NCBI GenBank assembly: GCA_965149945.1 | Contig: CBCTTQ010000025.1 | Location: 1 to 27,718 of the forward strand | Length of the DNA: 27,718 nt | Origin: JAHZFN01 sp965149945 | GTDB taxonomy: Bacteria > Bacillota > Dehalobacteriia > UBA4068 > UBA4997 | Direction: 5' to 3' | Part shown: positions 1 to 5,854 of the stretch, piece by piece | Position numbering within the stretch: the stretch's first letter is position 1 | Layout of the letters: every line of letters starts with the position of its first letter | Notes under the pieces: model-generated | Told to the model about the DNA's origin: nothing | Database searches by the model: none | The model's input: only the letters and a program-made list of their open reading frames with translations | Position numbers and translations under genes: made by a program

Positions 1-45
1 AACCTGTACTGCAATGGTTAAGATTTCTTTTATTATATCAATCAT
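1..45 (-). CDS. N-terminal 15 codons of a possible small hydrophobic protein (partial)
   Basis: On the minus strand an ATG at 45 opens a frame that runs off the window start and reads MIDIIKEILTIAVQV. A TATAAT-like hexamer lies at 60-65 and a weak GAGCGGTGA ribosome-binding stretch precedes the ATG. That would give a leader of only about 8 bases. The peptide starts like an amphipathic or membrane helix, but 15 residues are too few to name a family. I cannot exclude chance. Confidence 0.28.
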   Translation of the reverse strand, partial: MIDIIKEILTIAVQV

Positions 46-101
46 CTTTGTCACCGCTCATTATATGGCTCATTTTTCAAACAACTGCAATAACATTGTA
101 G

Positions 102-345
102 TTTGCACTGGATAACATCTTCTACTGTGCCATCAGTATTGCGCTCGCCTATATATGCAAAGACAAGAAAGCTTTTTGCAAGTACATCTGTCCAATTACA
201 GTTTTTCAAGCCGATGAGTTACTTTTCTCTTTTACATATAAAAGCAAGGAGAAAATGTGTTTCCTGCGAAAAATGGAAAAAGATCTGTCCGATAAATGTA
301 GAAGTTCCAAATAATTTCCATGATAAGAAAATAATTTATGCATGA
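102..345 (+). pseudogene. Decayed 4Fe-4S-binding membrane protein fragment
   Basis: Two overlapping frames together spell the C-terminal part of an NapH/YccM-like 4Fe-4S membrane protein. Frame one (102-206) reads FALDNIFYCAISIALAYICK and then a CKYICP motif (C-x3-CP). Frame two (from about 205) continues KPMSYFSLLHIK and a CVSCEKWKKICP motif. The join near 201-208 needs a frameshift in a T-run. The third cysteine of the CxxCxxCxxxCP cluster is Trp (TGG for TGC, about 274-276). A TAG at 99-101 stops the upstream frame, and a TGA after 342 removes the expected second ferredoxin motif. In intact relatives these domains pass electrons to a membrane or periplasmic partner. Here at least three lesions make it a pseudogene. 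The family assignment is from memory of the motif. Confidence 0.6.
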
Positions 346-442
346 ATCGCGCGGAGAAATATCCCCAAAAGCGTTACGACTGTAAAACCTTCTTCTTATC
401 ATTTGCGTTTAATTTCCCGCGAAACCAAATTACTTTAAATAT

Positions 443-476
443 AAAAACGCAGAGCTGATTACCGCTCTGCGTTTTT
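443..476 (-). terminator. Intrinsic terminator after the DUF3737 gene
   Basis: A perfect 13-bp stem has arms at 443-455 and 464-476, an 8-base loop, and A and T tracts on either side, so it can work in both directions. It lies just past the stop codon of the minus-strand gene ending at 486 and also faces the decayed plus-strand gene. Confidence 0.85.
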
Positions 477-485
477 ATAATTGCA

Positions 486-1364
486 TCACGCGCAAGATGC
501 ATCAGAATTATGTTTGCTGATTTTTCGTAAAATCACTTCTCCTCTAGCCATAGGGTCACTCATAATGATTTTTCCCACTGCCGGCGCAATAACTTTGCCT
601 GAATGAGGATTTTTCACACTTACGATGGGCGTTGTAACAGTAGCTTCCACCTCTGATTTTTCAAAAGCCAAATCCGTATCGATCATTTCGCAATCGATTA
701 ATTTCAAACCTGTGCAATAACATAAAGGCTGCGTACCGATGATTTTGCAACGAATCAAAGTGAGGTTTTGTGAATACCATGCCAAATATTCTCCTTTGAT
801 AACGCTGTCTTTAATAGTAATATTCTTACCGTGCCAAAAGGCGTCTTTAGTATCAAATTCACAATGGGAAAAAGTCGCGTTTTGCACATATTGAAAAGAA
901 TATTTGCCTTTCATTTTCAATTCTCGAAACCGTAAGTCATCCGAACGCATCATAAAATACTCGCTTTCCGCCGTACAGTTTTGTAAATCCATATGATGAA
1001 CCGACCAACCGAATTCCGGGGAAATAATGTCACAATCCTTCAGATGAACATGACTGCATTCTCTCAGCGCTTTGATACCGTGTAAATTGGTGTTTAGAAT
1101 GGTCACATCTTCCGCATACCACAAAGACGCCCGACACAAAACTGTTAACTCCGAATCCCGAATTGACAAGTGATGGTTGTGCCAAAAAGGATAGCGCAGA
1201 TTGAAAAAACAATGATCCACCTCGACATATTGGCTTTCTTTCAAAGCGCTCTCACCATCAGCGGGACCATCAAAGGAACAATCTTTCACCAGCACCCCGT
1301 TGCTTCCGTAAAGGGCGCGTTCTTCATCAAATGTTTTATTCGCGATAATGATTTTTTCTTTCAT
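486..1364 (-). CDS. DUF3737 family protein (right-handed beta-helix)
   Basis: This 292-residue protein is built of short repeated strand-turn units such as VKDCSFDG, VDHCFFN, IRDSELT, LKDCDI and IKDSVIKG. That is the pattern of a pectate-lyase-like beta-helix, and the overall sequence matches what I know as DUF3737. The biochemical role is unknown; no signal peptide is visible, so it is probably cytoplasmic. The frame is open further upstream, but the ATG at 1364 is preferred because GAGGAAGAG sits correctly before it and the extension would overlap the upstream gene at 1385. It is second in a two-gene operon 20 bases behind the 77-residue gene and ends at a strong terminator. A LysR gene is divergent, so LysR control is likely (inference). 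Confidence 0.82.
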   Translation of the reverse strand: MKEKIIIANKTFDEERALYGSNGVLVKDCSFDGPADGESALKESQYVEVDHCFFNLRYPFWHNHHLSIRDSELTVLCRASLWYAEDVTILNTNLHGIKALRECSHVHLKDCDIISPEFGWSVHHMDLQNCTAESEYFMMRSDDLRFRELKMKGKYSFQYVQNATFSHCEFDTKDAFWHGKNITIKDSVIKGEYLAWYSQNLTLIRCKIIGTQPLCYCTGLKLIDCEMIDTDLAFEKSEVEATVTTPIVSVKNPHSGKVIAPAVGKIIMSDPMARGEVILRKISKHNSDASCA

Positions 1365-1384
1365 GTTGCTCTTCCTCATTTCTC

Positions 1385-1618
1385 TTATTTTATTTGATTC
1401 TTTCGCCAGCGGTTTTCTATTTGATAGAAAAAATAATCCAAACAATCAATTTGCTTTTGAACCCTGTGCAACTGCACAAGCAGACAATCCCGATGTTTTC
1501 GCAGCAACCACAATCCTTCTTGGGGATGCTCTTCATTCCATCGCCCCCAAAAGTCTCGGATCAAATCTTCCGAACACCCGGCATCCTTTAAATTCTGAAT
1601 AACGGCTGTTTTTTGCAT
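1385..1618 (-). CDS. Small conserved-looking protein upstream of DUF3737 gene
   Basis: This is a 77-residue hydrophilic, helical protein starting MQKTAVIQNLKDAGC and ending in a basic tail (NRWRKNQIK). A good Shine-Dalgarno (AAAGGAAA) lies about 8 bases before the ATG. The frame is 20 bases upstream of the DUF3737 gene on the same strand, so the two are almost certainly co-transcribed. The central part (LLRKHRDCLLVQLHRVQKQIDCLDYFFYQIE) has heptad spacing and could form a helical hairpin or dimer. It resembles small uncharacterised proteins I recall from gut Clostridia in similar operons, but I know no function. Promoter elements at 1679-1707 belong to it. Confidence 0.75.
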   Translation of the reverse strand: MQKTAVIQNLKDAGCSEDLIRDFWGRWNEEHPQEGLWLLRKHRDCLLVQLHRVQKQIDCLDYFFYQIENRWRKNQIK

Positions 1619-1678
1619 GTTCGATTTCCTTTCTTTGTAATAGTTTCTTATCTAAAATCTCTTTTTATCTTTTTCCAT

Positions 1679-1707
1679 ATTATATCGCGTCATCACAATT
1701 ATAGCAA
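1679..1707 (-). promoter_or_regulatory. Promoter of the 77-aa / DUF3737 operon
   Basis: On the minus strand TTGCTA (1702-1707) and a perfect TATAAT (1679-1684) are separated by 17 bases. The transcript would start about 55 bases before the ATG at 1618. The -35 box is imperfect, which fits a promoter needing an activator. Confidence 0.55.
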
Positions 1708-1711
1708 ATAC

Positions 1712-1730
1712 TTATATCGAATAATCATAA
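1712..1730. promoter_or_regulatory. LysR-type T-N11-A box between divergent promoters
   Basis: TTAT at 1712-1715 and ATAA at 1727-1730 are separated by exactly 11 bases, matching the T-N11-A symmetry known for LysR-family binding sites. The box lies just upstream of the -35 of lysR (1735) and just upstream of the -35 of the divergent operon (1707). That is the usual place for autorepression plus activation of the neighbour. Confidence 0.45.
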
Positions 1731-1734
1731 ATGC

Positions 1735-1763
1735 TTGACGGGCATATGTATTTCTGCTATACT
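1735..1763 (+). promoter_or_regulatory. Promoter of the LysR regulator gene
   Basis: TTGACG (1735-1740), a 17-base spacer, then TATACT (1758-1763). The predicted start near 1770 leaves a leader of about 19 bases with AAAGGAGG at 1774-1781. Confidence 0.78.
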
Positions 1764-1788
1764 GTACCTAGATAAAGGAGGAATTGCC

Positions 1789-2670
1789 ATGGAGTTACGC
1801 GTATTGCATTATTTTTTAGCTGTCGCGCGAGAAGAAAGTATTTCCGGGGCAGCGGAATATCTGCATTTGACACAGCCTACCTTGTCCAGACAATTGAAAG
1901 ACCTGGAAGAAGAACTGGGCAAACAACTCTTTTTGCGCGGAAATCGAAAAATCACACTGACAGAAGAAGGTATGTTACTGCGTAAACGAGCAGAAGAGAT
2001 CCTGGAATTAGTACAAAAAACCGAAAATGAAATCAGCGTTTCTTCCCAATCCGTCAGCGGAGATGTCTACATCGGCACCGGCGAAACCAACGCGGTACGA
2101 TTATTGGCGCGAGTAGCACGTCGCTTGAAAGAAGAGCACCCGCAAATCTATTTTCATATTGAAAGCGGCGATGCGTTGGACGTGTTAGATCATCTCGAAA
2201 AGGGACTCATAGACTTTGGTGTTTTGATCGGTCAAAACGACCTCACAAAATACAATCATCTATTACTGCCCGCCAAAGATACCTGGGGTGTGCTGATGCG
2301 CAAAGATAGCCCTCTGGCGGAAAAATCAGGTATTACCGCGGAAGATCTTTGGGACAAGCCCCTTATATTTTCCCGACAAGAATTGAAAACCGGCGGTCTT
2401 TATCAATGGTTGAAAAAAAATCCTGAAAATTTAAATATTGTCGCCACTTGCAATCTGGTCTACAACGCATCCCTGATGGTGGATGAAGGATTGGGATACG
2501 CTATTACTTTGGATAAATTAATCAACACCTCCGGCTCCTCCAACCTGGTTTTCAAACCCCTGGAACCGCAGCACCGCGAAGATTTACACATCATCTGGAA
2601 AAAGTATCAAATTTTTTCAAAAGCCGCGGGAAAATTTTTAGAAGAATTGCAGCTATCTTTCGCGGAATAA
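1789..2670 (+). CDS. LysR-family transcriptional regulator
   Basis: This 293-residue LysR protein starts MELRVLHYFLAVAREES. The winged helix-turn-helix is in residues 1-60 (SGAAEYLHLTQPTLSRQLKDLEEELG), followed by a linker helix and a periplasmic-binding-like effector domain from about residue 90 (VYIGTGETNAVRLLARVARR). The length is normal for the family. The ATG at 1789 is chosen because AAAGGAGG lies 7 bases before it and it gives the standard LysR N-terminus; the open frame upstream overlaps the promoter. It is divergent from the DUF3737 operon across a 170-base gap containing a T-N11-A box, so it probably represses itself and controls that operon. The effector is unknown. It ends in a shared terminator with the convergent MATE gene. 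Confidence 0.95.
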   Translation: MELRVLHYFLAVAREESISGAAEYLHLTQPTLSRQLKDLEEELGKQLFLRGNRKITLTEEGMLLRKRAEEILELVQKTENEISVSSQSVSGDVYIGTGETNAVRLLARVARRLKEEHPQIYFHIESGDALDVLDHLEKGLIDFGVLIGQNDLTKYNHLLLPAKDTWGVLMRKDSPLAEKSGITAEDLWDKPLIFSRQELKTGGLYQWLKKNPENLNIVATCNLVYNASLMVDEGLGYAITLDKLINTSGSSNLVFKPLEPQHREDLHIIWKKYQIFSKAAGKFLEELQLSFAE

Positions 2671-2710
2671 TGAAACAAAACTTCCCGTTTTTATGGGAAG
2701 TTTTGTTTCA
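2671..2710. terminator. Shared bidirectional terminator between lysR and the MATE gene
   Basis: A perfect 16-bp stem (arms 2671-2686 and 2695-2710, loop GTTTTTAT) directly follows the lysR stop codon. The TGA stop of the convergent MATE gene (2708-2710) lies inside the right arm. A and T runs occur within the stem, so U-tract function on either strand is plausible. Confidence 0.75.
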
Positions 2711-4069
2711 TTTCTCTGTAAATTGCAGAAGATTTCTTTTCTCTTTACGCTCTAAATACAAAAACATTCCCGAGCAAAGTAAAATTTGCACAACGCTGGA
2801 AGCCGGCGTACCCAAACCGATCTGGAATAATGTCGCGTCGGGCAGGCGACTCATGAAAATAACAACGGGAATTCGTACCATAAAAGCGCCGATAACCCCT
2901 TGAATCATAACAAACAATGTTTTTTCACAACCATTATAATATCCGGTAAAACAAAACAGGAACGGTGTCAGCAAACAATCAATGGCATAAGCTTTCAGAT
3001 AATCGTGTGCGGCGGCTATCACTTCCGTATCTTTTGAGAAAATAGCAGAAAGGAAATCTCCATGGAAAAATGTGAGCAGACACATGAGAATCCCTACCAA
3101 AAAAGCAGTAAGCATTCCGTATCCTATGGCTTTTTTTGCTCGAACGGAATTGCCGGCGCCCATATTTTGCGCCACAAAAGCCGACATAGATTGCATATAT
3201 GCGGACGGAACCAACATGATAAACACGCACACCTTTTCGGCGACCCCAACCCCCGCGGAAGGAACAACCCCTAAGGAATTCACCACCGTTTGAATGACCA
3301 AAAAAGAAATCCCTACTAACAACTCCTGTAAAGCAATAGGAGTTCCCAATCTCAATTCTGTACCGATGATTCGTTTAGAAAAACGGATATCTTCACGCGA
3401 CAGCGTAAAGGGCAACGGCTTTTTTTTGATCAACACCAAAGATACTAATACGCTGATCCCTTGGGCCGCCACTGTTGCCCAAGCTGCTCCGGCAGCGCCA
3501 AAATCAAACACCGCAACCAACAGCAAATCCCCGAAAATATTGACAATACAGGCGATAATTACTGTCAACAATGGTGTTTTGGCGTCGCCGGCCCCTCGAA
3601 AAATCGCCCCAAGCACATTATACGCCACAATAAAAACAGAACCCAAACCGCAAATCCGAATATAATCCACCGTCTGCGAAAACGCCTCGGTAGGAGCATG
3701 AAGCAATTTTGCCCAAAGCTCAGCGCCGCCTACCATCAAAATCGTCAATACCACTGCGAACACCGCAAATAAGCAAACTCCGGAACCAATAGCACGACCG
3801 GCCGCAGCAGCATCCCGCCGACCGACGCGTTCTCCAACCAAAATAGTGATTCCCATAGCCAAACCAATGGTTACCATAGTCAATGTTTGTAACAACATAC
3901 TACCGGTAGCGACACCGGATACATCGACGGTTTCTCCAAACTGCCCGACAATTAACAAGTCGATACCACCGTATAACGCCTGTAAAAGCAATGTTAAAAA
4001 TACCGGAATCGCAAATTCGACTAACGATTTTAAAATGTTTCCTTCTGTCAAACAATCATTCTTCGACAT
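2708..4069 (-). CDS. MATE family multidrug/cation efflux transporter
   Basis: This is a 453-residue polytopic membrane protein with about 12 hydrophobic segments in two similar halves, the normal size for MATE antiporters. Typical stretches are PVFLTLLLQALYGGIDLLIV in the first segment, RGAGDAKTPLL between the early helices, and VPSAYMQSMSAFVAQNMGAG in the second half. MATE proteins export cationic compounds in exchange for Na+ or H+. The ATG at 4069 is preferred to upstream starts because GAAGGAGGAAACC precedes it; the upstream frame belongs to the leader. The gene is monocistronic, with its own consensus promoter (4216-4244) and a leader that contains an intrinsic terminator, so expression is probably controlled by antitermination. 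The leader hints at guanidine or an antibiotic as inducer; the substrate itself is not readable from the protein. Confidence 0.93.
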   Translation of the reverse strand: MSKNDCLTEGNILKSLVEFAIPVFLTLLLQALYGGIDLLIVGQFGETVDVSGVATGSMLLQTLTMVTIGLAMGITILVGERVGRRDAAAAGRAIGSGVCLFAVFAVVLTILMVGGAELWAKLLHAPTEAFSQTVDYIRICGLGSVFIVAYNVLGAIFRGAGDAKTPLLTVIIACIVNIFGDLLLVAVFDFGAAGAAWATVAAQGISVLVSLVLIKKKPLPFTLSREDIRFSKRIIGTELRLGTPIALQELLVGISFLVIQTVVNSLGVVPSAGVGVAEKVCVFIMLVPSAYMQSMSAFVAQNMGAGNSVRAKKAIGYGMLTAFLVGILMCLLTFFHGDFLSAIFSKDTEVIAAAHDYLKAYAIDCLLTPFLFCFTGYYNGCEKTLFVMIQGVIGAFMVRIPVVIFMSRLPDATLFQIGLGTPASSVVQILLCSGMFLYLERKEKRNLLQFTEK

Positions 4070-4100
4070 GGTTTCCTCCTTCAAATAATCGAATGGCGTC

Positions 4101-4178
4101 TCAAGCAACAGATACCAACAAAAAAAGCCGGATAAGCTCAATGGATATCTCAATCCATTGCCTTATCCAGCTCCTCAT
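4101..4178 (-). CDS. Possible 25-residue leader peptide of the MATE gene
   Basis: Inside the MATE leader an ATG at 4178 opens a 25-codon frame, MRSWIRQWIEISIELIRLFL plus LVSVA, ending at TGA 4101. It covers the whole terminator hairpin, so a translating ribosome would block terminator folding, as in antibiotic-induced attenuators. GAGG lies only 2 bases before the ATG, which is too close for good initiation. It may be chance within a structured RNA. Compare the riboswitch entry for the same region. Confidence 0.22.
   Translation of the reverse strand: MRSWIRQWIEISIELIRLFLLVSVA
4120..4171 (-). terminator. Intrinsic terminator in the MATE leader (attenuator)
   Basis: Read on the minus strand, GCTGGATAAG pairs with CTTATCCGGC and the inner CAATGGAT pairs with ATCCATTG. 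This makes a long interrupted stem (4127-4171) followed by a run of U (4121-4126). It sits between a consensus promoter and the MATE start, so it must be overcome for the gene to be expressed. Confidence 0.78.
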
Positions 4179-4209
4179 TTCCTCGAATGATTCACCCTCC
4201 GCGCAAACA
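4120..4209 (-). ncRNA. Candidate guanidine-IV (mepA motif) riboswitch
   Basis: The transcript predicted to start near 4209 begins with a G-rich segment (GCGGAGGGTGAATC) and a small hairpin whose arms TCATT and AATGA enclose the loop CGAGGA (about 4176-4191). It runs straight into the terminator hairpin. The layout is a very short 5' hairpin, then a terminator stem, then a MATE gene. That is the known arrangement of the guanidine-IV class, which turns on mepA-type MATE exporters in Bacillota by preventing termination. I assign it on layout and partial memory of the consensus; I could not verify conserved positions. A leader-peptide attenuator is the main alternative. Confidence 0.42.
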
Positions 4210-4215
4210 AGTATC

Positions 4216-4244
4216 ATTATAAACAAATCATACAAAAATGTCAA
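4216..4244 (-). promoter_or_regulatory. Consensus promoter of the MATE leader/gene
   Basis: On the minus strand a perfect TTGACA (4239-4244), a 17-base spacer and a perfect TATAAT (4216-4221). A fully consensus promoter with a terminator behind it suggests constant initiation with control after the start. Confidence 0.88.
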
Positions 4245-4252
4245 GAAAGAAT

Positions 4253-4274
4253 AAAAAATCTCTCAATTTAGAGA
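4253..4274 (-). terminator. Weak terminator after the DUF4186 gene
   Basis: On the minus strand TCTCT and AGAGA form a 5-bp stem around a 6-base loop, followed by six T (4253-4258). It lies 15 bases past the DUF4186 stop and just before the MATE promoter. The stem is short, hence the modest confidence. Confidence 0.42.
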
Positions 4275-4288
4275 ATTTAGGGATTATT

Positions 4289-4660
4289 TTATTCTGTAAT
4301 TGACAGGTTTGACACTTCTCTTTGAATCCAAGCCATAATCAAACGAACAATTTTTTCCTCTTGCGCAATAGATAACGGCACCCCTTGGGGTACCCGATAC
4401 CATTTTTGCAAGCATTTTCTGCAACAACAAGCCGTTGCATGTTGAGCAACAAATACAGGATGTCCTTTCATAGGTGTTTGTTGTCCGTCATTTTTCGGCC
4501 ACGCCGGCGCCAGTCGGGTATGAATAAAAAAGACCGCATCCTCTCGAATTGTTTCCATTCCTCGTTTTTGTATCACAGCTATTTCTTTTTCCTTTAACCG
4601 AAATCCGCCGCGAAAAGGGGAACGTTGCAATTTTTCCAAAGCCTGTTTTACTGTTTGCAT
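4289..4660 (-). CDS. DUF4186 domain protein
   Basis: This 123-residue soluble protein matches DUF4186 over its whole length. Hallmarks are RSPFRGGFRL near residue 15, RLAPAWPKNDGQQTPMKGHP in the middle, and the cysteine/histidine-rich stretch QHATACCCRKCLQKWYRVP, then IVRLIMAWIQRE at the end. The CCCRKC segment with the nearby His could bind a metal; this is inference. The function of the family is not known to me. The ATG at 4660 has GAGGTGG a few bases before it. It seems to be a single-gene unit between the MATE promoter and the decayed CRISPR-related stretch, with no clear promoter visible. Confidence 0.9.
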   Translation of the reverse strand: MQTVKQALEKLQRSPFRGGFRLKEKEIAVIQKRGMETIREDAVFFIHTRLAPAWPKNDGQQTPMKGHPVFVAQHATACCCRKCLQKWYRVPQGVPLSIAQEEKIVRLIMAWIQREVSNLSITE

Positions 4661-4726
4661 AAAACCACCTCAGCTCTATCCATTCCGGTTTCAGCATTTA
4701 TATTGACTATAAAAAATTTTCACTAC

Positions 4727-4761
4727 ATCTATAACAGTAGGAACTGAAATGAGAATTGGAC
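4727..4761 (-). CRISPR. Single degenerate Cas12a-type direct repeat
   Basis: Read on the minus strand this 35-base stretch begins GTCC and ends CCTACTGTTATAGAT. Type V-A repeats are 36 bases, typically begin GTC and end with a TTTCTACTGTTGTAGAT-like hairpin; the last 15 bases differ from that at two positions. One change breaks a pair of the CTAC/GTAG stem. It lies downstream of, and in the same orientation as, the Cas12a remnant at 5066-5302, as in real V-A loci. Only one copy is present, so no array survives. Taken alone it could be chance. Confidence 0.32.
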
Positions 4762-5065
4762 AGTTATTTTTAAAATTTGGCTGTTGATTTCCAAAAATTT
4801 ATAAGAAAGCATCATTTTTATTATACCTTGCCCAAATCCCTTCATTCCTACACCTAAACTTAATTCTCATGAATATAACTACAAAAATTCGCGAATCCCG
4901 TTTTTCCGACCGCTATGTAATTATTATATCATCATCAGTATGTTTTTCACAGCCAAATCGCAAAATTTTAAACAATTGAAAATCAATACGACATCGTTTC
5001 CTGTAAATTTTTTTCAAAATGATTTTAAATATCAAACATGGGAATCATTTTGTTAAACACCTGGT
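4762..5065. other. Gap with no recognised gene, inside the CRISPR-like remnant
   Basis: This AT-rich stretch lies between the repeat-like element and the Cas12a fragment, where adaptation genes or an array would be expected. I read all frames on the minus strand and found only short frames with frequent stops and no recognisable Cas1, Cas2 or Cas4 motif. No further repeat copy is visible. Confidence 0.5.
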
Positions 5066-5302
5066 ATAATCAACATTTTGACGCCCTTTTTCGCGTTAAC
5101 GTTCCATTTTACTCAGTTTTGCCTGATCGTCTGTATTTTACGCTCCGATCAAAATAAAACTTTTCGGTTTCAAAATTTCTCCTCGCTGATTAATGAGCGT
5201 TAGATAAATCAGGTTTCGCGTTCCTTGATCGATTCCGATTATAGGAACATCTTCATTTTTCCATCTGTTTCCAGGATAATACGCGATTTTCAATTTACTC
5301 AT
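5066..5302 (-). pseudogene. Decayed Cas12a (Cpf1) fragment around the RuvC-I motif
   Basis: A 54-residue frame (5302 to 5138) contains PIIGIDQGTRNLIYLTLINQ followed by RGEILKPKSF. After its stop the same frame continues NTDDQAKLSKMER, stop (5096-5098), REKGRQN. This tracks the Cas12a RuvC-I region (known form: IIGIDRGERHLIYYTLINQ-GEIL, then a DYQ-KL--ME-ER stretch) residue by residue, including the catalytic Asp of GID. Two key residues of DRGER are changed (R to Q, E to T) and two in-frame stops are present, so it is dead. The upstream frame stays open to about 5385 but I cannot align it. The intact protein would be about 1,250 residues, so most of the gene is gone. It is too short for normal gene calling. 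Confidence 0.62.
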
Positions 5303-5401
5303 TATATTTTGGAAATATGTTTCGAGTGGTCGTTTCTTTTTCTCAAAAAAATCTTTTTCGCGATGATTAACAAAAAAAAGTGTTTTTTTACGGCAAAAAT
5401 A

Positions 5402-5430
5402 TTGACTTCTGGACGTTTGAACAGTATAAT
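5402..5430 (+). promoter_or_regulatory. Promoter of tRNA-Lys
   Basis: TTGACT (5402-5407), a 17-base spacer and a perfect TATAAT (5425-5430), about 20 bases before the mature tRNA 5' end. This is typical for stable RNA genes. Confidence 0.87.
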
Positions 5431-5450
5431 ATTCAAGTGGAATAAAATTC

Positions 5451-5526
5451 GGGCTATTAGCTCAGCTGGAAGAGCACCTGACTCTTAATCAGGGTGTCCA
5501 GGGTTCGAGCCCCTGATGGCCCACCA
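5451..5526 (+). tRNA. tRNA-Lys (anticodon CTT)
   Basis: The 76-base cloverleaf starts GGGCTAT, which pairs with ATGGCCC at the 3' end (one G-T pair). It has a D arm (GCTC/GAGC), an anticodon stem CCTGA/TCAGG with loop CTCTTAA (anticodon CTT, reading AAG Lys codons), and a T arm CAGGG/CCCTG with loop TTCGAGC. CCA is encoded. It has its own promoter and a strong terminator, so it is a single-gene unit. Confidence 0.97.
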
Positions 5527-5576
5527 AAAAAACCTCTGCCAAACAGTTCAATTTGAATGTTTTGGCAGGGGTTTTT
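5527..5576. terminator. Bidirectional terminator between tRNA-Lys and the addA side
   Basis: Arms about 5527-5544 and 5558-5576 pair over roughly 18 bases around CCTCTGCCAAACA and its complement, with A/T tracts on both flanks. It ends the tRNA transcript, and is the first good terminator for the minus-strand hflX-addA operon. Confidence 0.85.
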
Positions 5577-5616
5577 CATTGGTTATTTTGCTATAAGTTA
5601 ACAAATTTTCGCACTT

Positions 5617-5833
5617 TTACTGCAACAAATCCGCAACAGCTTTATTTTTCTTCTTTGTTCGTGTTTTGCATTTTTTCCAATCCTGAATAAATTGCTGGTC
5701 AACAAGCAGCCGCTGCTTAATCGCTCCGACGATGTATGCCGAGAAGCTGCCCCCGATTGCTTCGGCGGCATTTTGCGCATCTTCCTTAAGGCTTTCGAGA
5801 ATTCTGATTAAAGTCGCTGTTTTTTTCTGTCAT
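5617..5833 (-). pseudogene. Frameshifted ribbon-helix-helix (Arc/antitoxin-like) protein gene
   Basis: An ATG at 5833 preceded by a purine-rich GAGGGGCGG starts MTEK. A 7-base A run then puts the frame out by one; removing one A gives a continuous 71-residue protein: MTEKTATLIRILESLKEDAQ, NAAEAIGGSFSAYIVGAIKQ, then a basic C-terminus ending ADLLQ. The short strand TATLIRI followed by two helices with GSFSAYIV is the ribbon-helix-helix pattern of Arc-like repressors and antitoxins. The only lesion is in a homopolymer, so slippage, phase variation or sequencing error are all possible. It follows the zinc-ribbon fragment on the same strand. Such pairs occur on prophages and plasmids (inference). 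Confidence 0.55.
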
Positions 5834-5854
5834 TTTTCTTTTCCGCCCCTCTTT

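Noticed and set aside
3294..3665. A 123-codon frame opposite the MATE gene
   Set aside because: It is antisense to a clear MATE coding region and has a composition typical of a shadow frame.
4120..4209. Tetrahydrofolate riboswitch, because GGTGAATCATT occurs in the MATE leader
   Set aside because: The upstream half of a THF aptamer is absent and the transcript starts too close to this segment; the gene is a MATE pump, not a folate transporter.
5225..5488. An 87-codon plus-strand open frame running into the tRNA-Lys gene
   Set aside because: It overlaps the tRNA and its promoter, has no ribosome site, and lies opposite the Cas12a remnant.
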